This document shows positions 31,767 to 41,692 of a stretch of 64,000 nt of DNA, one piece after another; positions within the stretch are counted from its first letter, which is position 1; each line of letters begins with the position of its first letter. The position numbers were made by a program, and so were the translations under genes. A model generated the notes under the pieces. That model did not search any database, had not been told where the DNA came from, and saw nothing but the letters and a program-made list of their open reading frames with translations. Source of the stretch: Paenibacillus silagei (lineage in GTDB: Bacteria > Bacillota > Bacilli > Paenibacillales > Paenibacillaceae); contig NZ_JAGGLV010000017.1 in assembly GCF_017874735.1 (NCBI RefSeq), forward strand, positions 92,438-156,437, in the 5' to 3' direction.

Positions 31767-34493
31767 ATGGCTGATAACAACAATGCAGCAGCAGAGCTGC
31801 CGAACGGGCAGGAAGCGGCAGAAGCTACCGCTTCAGCTAATCACAAGCAGAGCGACATGCCGACTACATATGATCCGGGAGCGGCAGAGAAGAAATGGTA
31901 TGCGTACTGGATGGAGAAGGGCTTCTTCGAAGCCGGCAAGCGCCCGGATGCGGAGCCTTACAGCATCGTGATTCCGCCGCCGAATGTAACAGGAATGCTG
32001 CATATCGGACATGCGCTGGATTTCACGCTTCAGGATGTGCTGATCCGCACCAAGCGGATGCAGGGATATGATACCCTGTGGCTGCCGGGTACGGACCATG
32101 CAGGGATTGCTACACAGACCAAGGTAGAGCAGAAGCTGCGCCAGCAGGGAATCTCCCGCCATGATCTGGGACGCGAGAAGTTCCTGGAGCAGGTGTGGGC
32201 CTGGAAAGACCAGTATGCAGAGACAATTCATGACCAGTGGGCCAAGATGGGCCTGTCCCTCGATTACTCCCGCGAACGCTTTACCTTTGATGATGGAATG
32301 AAGAAGGCGGTAAGCAAGGTATTTGTGGAGCTGTACCAGAAGGGCCTGATCTATCGCGGCAAGCGGATTATTAACTGGGACCCGGCTGCCCGTACAGCGC
32401 TGTCGGATATCGAGGTTGAATACAAGGAAGTGAACGGGCATCTGTACCATCTGCGTTATCCGCTGAAGGATGGCAGCGGCCATATCACGGTGGCTACCAC
32501 GCGGCCCGAGACGATGCTGGGCGATACAGCGGTAGCGGTACATCCGGAGGATGAGCGCTATAAGGATCTGATCGGTAAGACGCTGATTCTGCCGATTACC
32601 TTACGTGAGATTCCGGTTATTGCCGATGAATACGTAGATAAGGATTTCGGCAGCGGTGCAGTTAAGATTACACCGGCGCATGATCCGAACGACTTCGAGA
32701 TGGGAGTCCGCCATAACCTTCCGCAGATCAACGTAATGGATGAAGGCGGAGTGATGAATGAGGAAGCGGGCGCTTACCAGGGAATGGACCGCAGCGACTG
32801 CCGTAAGGCCATCGTAGCCGACCTGAAGGAGCAAGGCGTGCTGATCTCCATTGAGGATCATGTACACCAGGTTGGGCACAGTGAGCGTTCCGGGGCCGTA
32901 GTAGAGCCTTATCTGTCCACCCAGTGGTTCGTCAAAATGCAGCCGCTGGCAGAAGCAGCCATCGCTGCACAGAAGGACGGTGACGGGGTCCACTTCGTGC
33001 CGGACCGCTTCGAGAAGACGTACCTGAACTGGATCGAGAATGTCCGCGACTGGTGTATCTCCCGCCAACTGTGGTGGGGCCACCGTATTCCGGCCTGGTA
33101 CTCTGAATCCACCGGGGAGCTTGTAGTTGCACATGATGAAGAAGAAGCACGCCGCATCAGCGGGCTGTCCGACCTGAAGCAGGATGAGGATGTTCTGGAT
33201 ACCTGGTTCAGCTCGAACCTCTGGCCGTTCGCTACCTTAGGCTGGCCTGATCAGGACAGCAGCGACTATCAGCGTTACTATCCGAACAATGTACTGGTTA
33301 CCGGCTACGATATCATCTACTTCTGGGTAGCGCGCATGATTTTCTCAGCCATGGAATTCACTGGCCAGAAGCCGTTCTCCGATGTGCTGATGCACGGACT
33401 CGTACGCGATGCCGAAGGACGCAAGATGTCCAAGTCTCTGGGCAACGGTATTAATCCGCTGGATGTTATCGAGCAGTACGGCGCTGACGCCATGCGCTAT
33501 ATGATTACTACCGGCAGTACAGCGGGCCAGGATCTGCGGTTCCGTATGGAAAAGGTAGAGCAGGCGCGTAATTTTGCCAACAAGATCTGGAATGCCTCCC
33601 GGTTCGCGCTGATGAATCTGGAAGGCGTAGCCTTTGAAGATATTGACATTACAGGTGAGCTTGGCACAGCGGACCGCTGGATTCTGCACCGCCTGAACGA
33701 AACTTCCCGCGATATTACGCGTCTAATTGACTCGTACGAGTTCGGCGAGACCGGACGCCTGCTCTACAACTTCATCTGGGATGATCTGTGTGACTGGTAT
33801 ATCGAATTCGCCAAGCTCTCGCTATACGGAGCGGACGCAGCTGCCAAGGCCAAGACCCAGTCTGTTCTGGCTTACGTGCTGGACCGCACACTGCGGCTGA
33901 TTCACCCGTTCATGCCGTTCATTACGGAGGAGATCTGGCAGCATCTGCCGCATCAGGGCGAATCCATCACCTTGGCCGAGTGGCCGAAGTACGATGCGGC
34001 GCTTGAGAATCCGCAGGCAGTATCAGAGATGAACCTGCTGATGGATATTATCCGGGCCGTTCGCGGTATCCGTGCGGAAGTAAATGCGCCAATGAGCAAG
34101 AAGGTCGAGCTGATTATCAAGGCCGGCAGCCAGGACACCCTGGACATTATTTCCCGCAACGACAATTACATCGGGCGCTTCTGCAACACCTCTTCCTTCG
34201 AAGCAGGCCTTGCGCCGCAGACGCCGGATAAAATGATGTCCGCCGTGGTTACCGGAGCGGAGCTGCTTCTGCCGCTGTCCGGTCTGATTGATATCGATCA
34301 GGAGATTATTCGTCTCGAAAAAGAAGTTCAGACCCTGAACAGCGAAGTGGAGCGTGTGGAGAAGAAGCTCAGTAATCAGGGCTTTGTGGCCAAAGCTCCG
34401 GCGAAAGTCATCGAAGAGGAACGGGCGAAGCAGGCGGATTATTCCGACAGACGCGAGAAGGTGCTGGCCCGTATTGCAGAACTGAGAGGATAA
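31767..34493 (+). CDS. valS: Valyl-tRNA synthetase
   Basis: A 908-aa class I aminoacyl-tRNA synthetase attaching valine to tRNA-Val. HIGH is at 79-82 (GMLHIGHAL), KMSKS at 553-557, the editing CP1 domain lies between, and the C-terminal coiled-coil arm (IIRLEKEVQTLNSEVERVEK) is present. An extra N-terminal segment of about 30 Ala/Asn-rich residues precedes the conserved start TTYDPGAAEKKWYAYW. ATG follows GGAGGG by 8 nt. Controlled by the T-box leader; folC follows after 5 nt, so both are likely cotranscribed. Confidence 0.98.
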   Translation: MADNNNAAAELPNGQEAAEATASANHKQSDMPTTYDPGAAEKKWYAYWMEKGFFEAGKRPDAEPYSIVIPPPNVTGMLHIGHALDFTLQDVLIRTKRMQGYDTLWLPGTDHAGIATQTKVEQKLRQQGISRHDLGREKFLEQVWAWKDQYAETIHDQWAKMGLSLDYSRERFTFDDGMKKAVSKVFVELYQKGLIYRGKRIINWDPAARTALSDIEVEYKEVNGHLYHLRYPLKDGSGHITVATTRPETMLGDTAVAVHPEDERYKDLIGKTLILPITLREIPVIADEYVDKDFGSGAVKITPAHDPNDFEMGVRHNLPQINVMDEGGVMNEEAGAYQGMDRSDCRKAIVADLKEQGVLISIEDHVHQVGHSERSGAVVEPYLSTQWFVKMQPLAEAAIAAQKDGDGVHFVPDRFEKTYLNWIENVRDWCISRQLWWGHRIPAWYSESTGELVVAHDEEEARRISGLSDLKQDEDVLDTWFSSNLWPFATLGWPDQDSSDYQRYYPNNVLVTGYDIIYFWVARMIFSAMEFTGQKPFSDVLMHGLVRDAEGRKMSKSLGNGINPLDVIEQYGADAMRYMITTGSTAGQDLRFRMEKVEQARNFANKIWNASRFALMNLEGVAFEDIDITGELGTADRWILHRLNETSRDITRLIDSYEFGETGRLLYNFIWDDLCDWYIEFAKLSLYGADAAAKAKTQSVLAYVLDRTLRLIHPFMPFITEEIWQHLPHQGESITLAEWPKYDAALENPQAVSEMNLLMDIIRAVRGIRAEVNAPMSKKVELIIKAGSQDTLDIISRNDNYIGRFCNTSSFEAGLAPQTPDKMMSAVVTGAELLLPLSGLIDIDQEIIRLEKEVQTLNSEVERVEKKLSNQGFVAKAPAKVIEEERAKQADYSDRREKVLARIAELRG

Positions 34494-34498
34494 CAGAC

Positions 34499-35875
34499 AT
34501 GGAAGAGATCACCCGGAGCGGCGCTGCCGCTCCCTTAAGTTCTTATACAGAAGCCGTAGACTGGATCAACAGCCTGATTCCTTTTGGAATCCGGCCGGGT
34601 CTGGAGCGGATAGAGCTGCTAATGGAAAAGCTCGGACATCCGCACCGGAAGCTTAAGTTCATTCATGTGGCGGGGACCAACGGCAAGGGCTCGACCTGCG
34701 CCTTTTTGACCTCGGCCCTTATTCAGAGCGGATATTCGGTGGGGACCTTTACCTCTCCTTATATCACGAAGTTCACGAACCGGTTCCAGTACAACGGGAC
34801 GGATATTCCTGAGGAGACGCTGCTTGCGCTTGCCAATCAGCTGCGTCCGCTGGTCGGTGAAATTGCGGGCACTGAGCTGGGCTCACCGACCATGTTCGAG
34901 GTGGCAACGGCGCTCGCGATTCTCTATTACGGCGAAGTCTGTTATCCCGATTTAGTCGTATGGGAGACGGGGCTTGGGGGAAGGCTGGATGTAACGAATA
35001 TCGTTACTCCGGTTGTGTCGGTCATTACCAATGTGGGACATGACCATACCGATGTGCTGGGAGATACGCTTACGCTGATTGCCGGCGAGAAAGCCGGGAT
35101 TATTAAGCCGGGTGTTCCTGTAGTCAGCTGTGTGAGCCAGCCCGAGGCTGTAGCTGTATTGAAGGCCAAGGCGGCGGCTACCCGTTCGACACTCTATTTA
35201 GCGGGAGAAGATTTCAGCTATAGTAATGTTGAGCAGAGAGACGGCTGCCAGCACTTTACCTTCAATGGGCCATTCCGCGGGCTTGAGCTGGATATTGCTA
35301 TGAAAGGCGAGCACCAGCTGGAGAATGCGGCCGGGGCCATGATGACGCTTGAGGTGCTGCGGCAGTATATGGCCTTCATGCTGGAGGACGAGGATGTGCT
35401 GGAGGGCTTCCGGGGCACATTCTGGGCCGGAAGACTGGAGGAAGTGAGCGTCTCGCCCAGAATTATTCTGGACGGCGCGCACAATCCGGAAGGGGCTGAG
35501 AGCCTTGCGAAGAGCCTTCCGCAGTTCCAGCCTTACGGTAAATTAAATTTGCTCATGGGGATGCTGGCAAATAAGCATCACGAGTCGTATCTCAAGCATA
35601 TACTGCCTATAGTGGATACGCTCATCCTGACCGAACCGGATTTCCGTAAGAAAATGGACGCGGAAGATCTGCAGGCGATCGCAGAAAGTCTGCGGAGTAA
35701 ATATGCCAAGGAAAACTTGGAAATCATAGTAGAACGTAATTGGGGCCAAGCGCTGCAGAAGCTGCAGACGATCACAGCGGACGATGACCTTGCAGTTGTG
35801 TCCGGAACGCTGTATTTGATTTCTGATGTGCGCAGTACGCTTTTACGGCAACCCGATTCTGAAAAAGGCTGGTGA
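34499..35875 (+). CDS. folC: Folylpolyglutamate synthase / dihydrofolate synthase
   Basis: A 458-aa Mur-ligase-family enzyme adding glutamate to folates. ATP loop HVAGTNGKGSTCAF near residues 57-70, folate and omega-loop region GTFTSPYITKFTNRFQYNG, and the segments WETGLGGRLDVTN and LDGAHNPEGAESLAKS are all present. It begins 5 nt after valS and ends a few nt before the murC start, whose open frame overlaps its 3' end. The gene order valS-folC is as in bacilli. Confidence 0.96.
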   Translation: MEEITRSGAAAPLSSYTEAVDWINSLIPFGIRPGLERIELLMEKLGHPHRKLKFIHVAGTNGKGSTCAFLTSALIQSGYSVGTFTSPYITKFTNRFQYNGTDIPEETLLALANQLRPLVGEIAGTELGSPTMFEVATALAILYYGEVCYPDLVVWETGLGGRLDVTNIVTPVVSVITNVGHDHTDVLGDTLTLIAGEKAGIIKPGVPVVSCVSQPEAVAVLKAKAAATRSTLYLAGEDFSYSNVEQRDGCQHFTFNGPFRGLELDIAMKGEHQLENAAGAMMTLEVLRQYMAFMLEDEDVLEGFRGTFWAGRLEEVSVSPRIILDGAHNPEGAESLAKSLPQFQPYGKLNLLMGMLANKHHESYLKHILPIVDTLILTEPDFRKKMDAEDLQAIAESLRSKYAKENLEIIVERNWGQALQKLQTITADDDLAVVSGTLYLISDVRSTLLRQPDSEKGW

Positions 35876-35882
35876 CGAACTG

Positions 35883-37259
35883 TTGGATACTACTGAACGT
35901 GTGCATTTTATAGGGATCGGCGGCTATGGTATGAGCGCGATTGCCCGGGTGATGCTGGAGATGGGATATACAGTTACAGGCTCTGACGTAGCTGCCCAGG
36001 AGTTAACGGAGAAATTGATTGCCAAAGGTGCCAAGGTCTTCATCGGGCATACGGCGGAGCAGGTAAAAGGTGCGGATCTGGTCGTCTATTCCACGGCGCT
36101 TGCCGCGGATAATGTGGAATGGGTGGAAGCGGAGCGTTTGAAAATTCCGATTCTGCACCGCTCGCAGATGCTGGCCCGGCTGCTGAATGAACGCAAGGGC
36201 GTTGCGGTGGCCGGAGCGCACGGCAAGACTACCACCTCTTCCATGATTGCTCTGGTGATGGAAGACTGCGGCGTGGACCCTACCTACATTATCGGCGGGG
36301 AGATTATGAATGTCGGCACGAATGCCAAAGCGGGACAAGGGGAATTCGTCGTGGCAGAAGCCGATGAGAGTGACGGCTCGTTCCTGCAATACCATCCTTG
36401 GCTGGGAATCGTTACGAACATAGAAGCTGACCATCTGGAGAACTACGGCGGCGACTTCGGCAAGCTGAAGGATGCTTATGTTCAGTTCATGAATCAGCTG
36501 CGTGAGGACGGGACAGCTATCGTATGTGCGGATGATGAGAATCTGAAATCCCTGCTGCCTAAGGTAAAAGGTACAGTGATCAGCTATGGGATCGAATCAG
36601 AGACGGCTGATTATACAGCGACTGATATTGTTCTCGGCGACCGGCAGGTATCCTATACGATGAACCATGGAACTGAGGTGTTAGGCCGGATTGAGCTCTC
36701 TATTCCGGGACAATACAATCTGTATAACTCTATGGCGGCAGTGATTTCCTGCCTGAAATCGGGCATTGCCTTTGAAGCCATTGCGGCTGCGATTGTGAAG
36801 TTCCATGGCGCCAAACGGCGCTTCCAGGTGCTGGGCGAGGTTGACGAGATTCTCGTCATTGATGATTATGCGCATCATCCCACAGAGATTCAGGCTACGA
36901 TCAGCGCCGCCAAGGCAACCGGCAAACGCATTATCGCCGTGTTCCAGCCGCAGCGCTACACGCGTACCTTCTTCCTGCTGGATGCGTTCAGCCGTGCGTT
37001 CAGCGAGGCGGACGAAGTGATTATTACCGATATCTACTCCCCTGCGGGTGAGAAGCAGATTGAGGGCGTCACCTCTGCCAAGCTGGTAGAGCTGATCGTA
37101 CAGAACAGCAACGCCGGTGCGCGGCATTTGCCGACGAAGGAAGCTGTGCTGGCAGATCTGCAGAACCGGATTGCTCCCGGTGACCTGGTCATCACCATGG
37201 GTGCAGGCGATATCTGGAAGGTCGGTTATGCGCTGGCAGACAGCCTGAAGAACCGGTAA
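35883..37259 (+). CDS. murC: UDP-N-acetylmuramate--L-alanine ligase
   Basis: A 458-aa enzyme adding L-Ala to UDP-MurNAc in peptidoglycan precursor synthesis. N-terminal VHFIGIGGYGMSAIA, ATP loop GAHGKTTTSSMIAL, EADESDGSFLQYHP and the C-terminal DDYAHHPTEIQATI are intact. No ATG gives a sensible start: TTG 35883 (MDTTERVHF) behind GGTGA is chosen, while the frame itself opens at 35826 inside folC. Adjacent to folC, another Mur-ligase-fold enzyme. In B. subtilis murC lies elsewhere, so this is a local rearrangement. A terminator follows. Confidence 0.95.
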   Translation: MDTTERVHFIGIGGYGMSAIARVMLEMGYTVTGSDVAAQELTEKLIAKGAKVFIGHTAEQVKGADLVVYSTALAADNVEWVEAERLKIPILHRSQMLARLLNERKGVAVAGAHGKTTTSSMIALVMEDCGVDPTYIIGGEIMNVGTNAKAGQGEFVVAEADESDGSFLQYHPWLGIVTNIEADHLENYGGDFGKLKDAYVQFMNQLREDGTAIVCADDENLKSLLPKVKGTVISYGIESETADYTATDIVLGDRQVSYTMNHGTEVLGRIELSIPGQYNLYNSMAAVISCLKSGIAFEAIAAAIVKFHGAKRRFQVLGEVDEILVIDDYAHHPTEIQATISAAKATGKRIIAVFQPQRYTRTFFLLDAFSRAFSEADEVIITDIYSPAGEKQIEGVTSAKLVELIVQNSNAGARHLPTKEAVLADLQNRIAPGDLVITMGAGDIWKVGYALADSLKNR

Positions 37260-37282
37260 GATAGCATCGCATTGATTACAGA

Positions 37283-37328
37283 AACGGCTCCACATTCCTT
37301 TAATAGGGAATGTAGGGCCGTTTTTTTG
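37283..37328 (+). terminator. Terminator after murC
   Basis: ACGGCTCCACATTCC pairs with GGAATGTAGGGCCGT (one bulge or wobble), followed by seven T. Confidence 0.9.
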
Positions 37329-37488
37329 CATGCGAAGTTACTATATTCACCATAGAATCGCAGGATTGAGCGCCAGCTCGGCAGCAGGGAAGGAACTGCG
37401 TGGTCAAGCACCGAACTTGGGTAATAGATCCTAGAATGTCCCGGGCAGTCCAGGGCGAATTGATCATTGGAGAGTAGGAGAAGAGGCC

Positions 37489-38670
37489 ATGAAGGAACCG
37501 TTGCTATTCATTTCCGCAGAGAATCCATATCCGCAGGATAGCGGGGGCAAGCTGAGAACAGGCAATATTCTGAAGCTTCTGCAGGGCAAATATGAGGTAG
37601 AGCTCATCACCTATGCCAATCCCCGGAAGACAGGGACGCCGGAGGGACTTCCGTCACTTACAGTGTATGAAGTAGAGCGTACGGTCAGCTACCGCAGAGC
37701 GCTTCTTCGTTCCCTCTATACCTGGCGGAACTGCTCGTATATGAGCCATGTCGATGTGGACATGAAGGCGAAGATTATGGAGCTCTGCAGCCGGAATTCC
37801 TACGGTCATGTATTTATTTCGCACAGCCTGCTGGGCTGCTGCATCGACATTGTACAGCGCTGCTTGCCTGACATTGTGATCATTACCGATGCGCATAATT
37901 TCGAGAGCGGACTGTCTGCACAGCTGGCAGGCGGCAAAAAGGGGATCGCCAAGGCCTACTATTTCCTTAATGCTATATGGACGCGCAGGGATGAGCTGAA
38001 GCTGATGGACAAGACCCATCTGCTGCTGACTACTTCGGAAGAGGATGCTCTGGCCTTCAAGGCACTGTCTCCAAGCCGGTCGCAGAAGGTTCATGTCATT
38101 CCCAATTTCATACGCTTGGAGGATTACCGGACCAACACGCAGTTGTCCAAGGAAAAGTGGATTATTCTTCCGGGTAATATGAACTACTTCCCCAATATTA
38201 ACGCAGCTCTCTACTTCTACCGTGAGGTATATCCTCTGGTTAAGGCGAGGGTACCGGATATCCAGTGGTATATTGTCGGCCGGGATGTACATCCGGAGGT
38301 AGCAGCGCTCGCCTTGAAGGATTCCTCTATCGTCATCACCGGGTATGTGGACAGTGTGGCGGATTATATACGCAAGGCGCAGGTGGTCGTAGCTCCGCTC
38401 CTGGAAGGCAGCGGGACAAGGCTGAAAATTCTGGAAGCCTGGGCGCTGAGGACTCCTGTCGTATCCAGTTCCAAGGGGGCAGAAGGGCTGCTCTATGAGC
38501 ATTCGCAGAATATTATGATTGCCGATGACCCGGTTTCCTTTGCCGATAGTGTGACACTGCTGCTTCAGGATCATGAAAGAGGAGTAGTGCTTGCGGACCG
38601 TGCATACGAGATTCTGCTGGCGAATTATGAGGCGCAAAGTGTCAAGGATAAGCTGCTTCGTCTGGTCTGA
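37489..38670 (+). CDS. Glycosyltransferase (GT4/GT1-like), paralogue 1
   Basis: A 393-aa GT-B enzyme. N-terminus LLFISAENPYPQDSGGKLRT is typical of the sugar transferases that follow a PxDGG(x)R pattern; the donor domain holds LPGNMNYFPNINAALYF, YIVGRDVHPEVAALA and the phosphosugar region EGSGTRLKILEAWALRTPVV. ATG follows TAGGAGAAGAGG. It is followed by a terminator and then a close paralogue with matching length and end (KDKLLRLV versus KAKLLSLV). Likely acts in cell envelope or exopolysaccharide synthesis; acceptor unknown. Confidence 0.88.
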   Translation: MKEPLLFISAENPYPQDSGGKLRTGNILKLLQGKYEVELITYANPRKTGTPEGLPSLTVYEVERTVSYRRALLRSLYTWRNCSYMSHVDVDMKAKIMELCSRNSYGHVFISHSLLGCCIDIVQRCLPDIVIITDAHNFESGLSAQLAGGKKGIAKAYYFLNAIWTRRDELKLMDKTHLLLTTSEEDALAFKALSPSRSQKVHVIPNFIRLEDYRTNTQLSKEKWIILPGNMNYFPNINAALYFYREVYPLVKARVPDIQWYIVGRDVHPEVAALALKDSSIVITGYVDSVADYIRKAQVVVAPLLEGSGTRLKILEAWALRTPVVSSSKGAEGLLYEHSQNIMIADDPVSFADSVTLLLQDHERGVVLADRAYEILLANYEAQSVKDKLLRLV

Positions 38671-38771
38671 AGGGATGTGGAAGGTGGAAAAATTATTTTT
38701 CCCCATAAATCGACAACCTTCTCAGAGGGATTGCGTTACTATAGATCTACATCGAAAGTTTCACATTTCTG

Positions 38772-38796
38772 GGCTGGATGTCATCCGGCCTTTTTT
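38772..38796 (+). terminator. Terminator between the two glycosyltransferase genes
   Basis: GGCTGGA, loop TGTCA, TCCGGCC (one G-T pair), followed by six T. Confidence 0.85.
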
Positions 38797-38845
38797 GTTT
38801 CGTACATATTCATACACATTTACATAGAACCAAGGAGCTATAGCC

Positions 38846-40033
38846 ATGAGAGAGAAAATGCTGTTCCTTTCTGCCCGTAGTCACACACCGGGAGACCGGG
38901 AAGGAGACATCAGAACAGAGAATTTCCTTAATATGCTGCTGGAGCGGTTTGATATTGATCTGCTGGAGTATTGCTACCACCGCCGCGAGACGCAGATTCT
39001 GCGCAGTCCTGCCCTGACCGTGCATCAGGTGAAGCGGCCTGCGTCCACCCGCAGAAGCCTGCTGTTTCCGCTGAACAGGCTCCGCAAGGATGCCTCGATG
39101 ATCGGCAATGACAAGTCGCTGCGGGCGGTAATAACCGAGATGTGCAGCCAGCATGCCTACAGCCATGTGTTTGTCTCATATGCCATGCTCGGCAATGGGC
39201 TGGATCTGGTCGCCTCGCTGCTTCCCGGGGCTGTTATCGTCACCGACGCCCGCCGTGCCGGTGGCATACGGGTGCAGAGCCGGGCGGCTGGCAAGCGGGG
39301 AATAAGTACAGGCTACCGCAAGCTGAATGATGCGCTGATCCGCCGCGAAGAGCGCCGGTTAATGAACAAGACCAGCCTGCTGCTGGCTGCTTCAGAAGAT
39401 GAGGCGCTGTCCTTTAAGGCGCTATCCTTTGCCGATGCAGGCAAGGTGCATGTTGTTCCGCCGTACATTAATCTGAGTGCCCCCCCTTATGCAACTGCGG
39501 GAGATACTGCCAAGGATAACTCCATCGTTCTGCACTGGAACATGTATTCCACTGACGGCAAGAATGCAGCGCTGCTGTTCTTCAAGAAGGTATATCCGCT
39601 GATTCGGGCGGCGGTGCCGGATATCCGCTGCTGCATTATTAGCAGAGAGGTGCACGCAGAGGTCGCAGCTGCCGTCCGGAAGGACTCTTCTATTTTAATT
39701 ATTAGTGAAGCTATACAGACAGCCGATTATATCCGCAGGGCCAGAGCTGTGGTTGCCTCATGCTGCGAGGACTGCGGCGCTCAAAGCAGCATTCTGGAGG
39801 CCTGGGCCCTCCGCACGCCGGTGGTCAGCAGCCTGAAGGGCTCGGAGGAGCTGCTCTGCGAGCCGGGACGGAATATCCTGCTGGCAGGAACAACGGCTGA
39901 CACTGCCGATCATCTGATCAGGCTGCTGACCACGCCGGAGCTTGGCTCCATTATTGCAGATCAGGCCTACCGGACACTGAGCAGGCATTATGCAGCAGAC
40001 GGCGTGAAGGCGAAGCTGCTTAGTCTGGTGTAA
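38846..40033 (+). CDS. Glycosyltransferase-like protein, paralogue 2 (degenerate donor site)
   Basis: A 395-aa tandem paralogue of the preceding gene, colinear throughout. Positions conserved in paralogue 1 have changed: GSGTRLKILEAW became CGAQSSILEAW, removing the Arg and Lys that usually contact the donor phosphates. ITDAHNFESG became VTDARRAGG, and YIVGRD became CIISRE. It has unusually many Cys (CCIIS, SCCEDCG). The reading frame and ribosome site AAGGAGC are intact. It may have changed donor or lost catalysis while keeping a structural role. Confidence 0.8.
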   Translation: MREKMLFLSARSHTPGDREGDIRTENFLNMLLERFDIDLLEYCYHRRETQILRSPALTVHQVKRPASTRRSLLFPLNRLRKDASMIGNDKSLRAVITEMCSQHAYSHVFVSYAMLGNGLDLVASLLPGAVIVTDARRAGGIRVQSRAAGKRGISTGYRKLNDALIRREERRLMNKTSLLLAASEDEALSFKALSFADAGKVHVVPPYINLSAPPYATAGDTAKDNSIVLHWNMYSTDGKNAALLFFKKVYPLIRAAVPDIRCCIISREVHAEVAAAVRKDSSILIISEAIQTADYIRRARAVVASCCEDCGAQSSILEAWALRTPVVSSLKGSEELLCEPGRNILLAGTTADTADHLIRLLTTPELGSIIADQAYRTLSRHYAADGVKAKLLSLV

Positions 40034-40109
40034 ATATATTAAAATAGCATATCTCTCTCGCATCTTTCATATCTTTCAGTATAGAACTGAAGATCGCGAG
40101 GTGAGGGTA

Positions 40110-41465
40110 TTGAATAACGGAAGAATGACATTCCGCTTCGACGGGAACCAGGGCAGACAGCGGACAGAGACGGCAGAGCGCCGGGCAGTGAACGAAACCG
40201 GTGTGGTTCTGGAGAATAAGGACACTGACAAGGTGCAGCGCGGGGAAATTAAGACATCCTCCTATTCCAAGGCCGATGAATATATTGTGGATCTGGAGAA
40301 GGTGGAGTTGCCCCGGCCTGTAGAGGCAGCTTACTTGAAGCCCCCGGGCTCCGGCCGCCGGAAACCGAAAGCTCCTGAGGATAACTATGATTTGGGACTG
40401 TATTCTGTTGTCCGTCCTGCTTCTGCAAGGCATCTATGGGAACAGAGTGAAGATTCGGAGGATCAATCCTTCTATGGAGGGGCAGATGAAGAAGGTCTGC
40501 ATTCAGCAGATGAGTACTACCCGCTGTATGAAGATAACCGTGAATCCGCTACAGACAGTCATGATCCATCCGGAGCTCAAGGGAATAGCTACGTCGGCTC
40601 TTATCATACCCGCCATCCTTCGTATTGGTGGAAGTTCGCACTGTCCATCACTGGAGCGCTGGGAACGGGAATTCTGCTCGGATACGCAGCCCTGTCGTTC
40701 ATCACAGGAGGCACGGGGGAGACTGCTAAAGCTCCCGGCAATGCAGCGGTTAAGACAGGGATTACTCAGGGGCAAAAGGCGGCAAACAGCGGTAACGCGT
40801 CAGACATTACGGGCGTGCCTCCTGAGCAGACGGGAGAAGCGGTGAGCACGCAGATTCCGGTTCAGGTTGCGCCGCAGAGCTATTATCTGCTGCAATATGG
40901 CGTCTTCAGTACACCGGCAGGAGCGGAGCAGGCCCGGCAGGAGCTGCTGAACGCCGGCCTTGCCGCAGGTCTTGACCCGGCAGACGGCAACCGTGTATAC
41001 GCCGGATTGTCTCCTGACCGTGAGCAGGCCAAGCTGCTCAGCAATGGCCTTAAGGGGCAGGGCATCGAGCTGTATGTGAGAGAAGTGGCCCTGCCAGCGG
41101 TGAACCAGGTCCGCTATACCGGAACGGCGGCGGCGGTGGACAGCTACTTCAAGCTTAGCAGCCAGCTGTTAAGCGAGCTCAGCAGCTTGTCTGCTTCCCT
41201 GCTTGGCGGGGGGGACAGCGGGAACGCTGGCGGAGCGGTAAGCGATCTCCATATGCAGTGGACCCAGGCAGTCAAGGCACTGGAGCCGGGCCTCACACCG
41301 GAAGGGCAGAGAATCGCTGACGGGCTGGAGAAATCCATGAGCCAGGGGATAGCCGCCCTGAACGAATACAATAAGAATAAGGCGGAGGGGCTGCTCTGGG
41401 AGGTACAGGAGGCCATGATGAGCTTCCTGACCGGCCAGAAAAGCCTGTTGTCCGCCATGAGCTGA
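40110..41465 (+). CDS. SPOR-domain membrane protein
   Basis: A 451-aa protein with a charged cytoplasmic N-terminus (about 170 residues), one membrane helix (FALSITGALGTGILLGYAAL), a linker, then a SPOR domain (YYLLQYGVFSTPAGAEQARQ, then RVYAGLSPDREQAKLLSNGL) that in other proteins binds denuded septal peptidoglycan. A helical C-terminal region follows. TTG 40110 is preferred behind AGGTGA (5-nt gap); GTG 40101 overlaps that site. Neighbours maf, radC, mreBCD and minCD point to cell division. It resembles the SPOR proteins found at this locus in paenibacilli. Confidence 0.82.
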   Translation: MNNGRMTFRFDGNQGRQRTETAERRAVNETGVVLENKDTDKVQRGEIKTSSYSKADEYIVDLEKVELPRPVEAAYLKPPGSGRRKPKAPEDNYDLGLYSVVRPASARHLWEQSEDSEDQSFYGGADEEGLHSADEYYPLYEDNRESATDSHDPSGAQGNSYVGSYHTRHPSYWWKFALSITGALGTGILLGYAALSFITGGTGETAKAPGNAAVKTGITQGQKAANSGNASDITGVPPEQTGEAVSTQIPVQVAPQSYYLLQYGVFSTPAGAEQARQELLNAGLAAGLDPADGNRVYAGLSPDREQAKLLSNGLKGQGIELYVREVALPAVNQVRYTGTAAAVDSYFKLSSQLLSELSSLSASLLGGGDSGNAGGAVSDLHMQWTQAVKALEPGLTPEGQRIADGLEKSMSQGIAALNEYNKNKAEGLLWEVQEAMMSFLTGQKSLLSAMS

Positions 41466-41508
41466 CAGCTGAGGCGTACTTCACTGCTGACTATAGGCTA
41501 AATAAATG

Positions 41509-41550
41509 ATCCCCCGTACCAGGCGTTTGCCCGGCGGGGGATTGCTGTAT
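41509..41550 (+). terminator. Possible terminator after SPOR gene
   Basis: ATCCCCCG (41509-41516) pairs with CGGGGGAT (41535-41542); the tail has only scattered T. Confidence 0.55.
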
Positions 41551-41627
41551 TTCCAGACATAATCCTGCGGTGTGATAAGATCCGCAGGCTGCTTACGTGG
41601 TAAACATTCCCTGGATGGATTTTGAGT

Positions 41628-41656
41628 TTGTATTGCACTCCGTTTCACCGTATAAT
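41628..41656 (+). promoter_or_regulatory. Promoter upstream of DUF4321-maf-radC
   Basis: TTGTAT at 41628-41633, 17-nt spacer, perfect TATAAT at 41651-41656; the gene start is 37 nt further. It would drive the DUF4321, maf and radC genes. Confidence 0.7.
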
Positions 41657-41692
41657 AATTAGGGTGTCAAAAAATGGCGAGGGAAGACTTGA

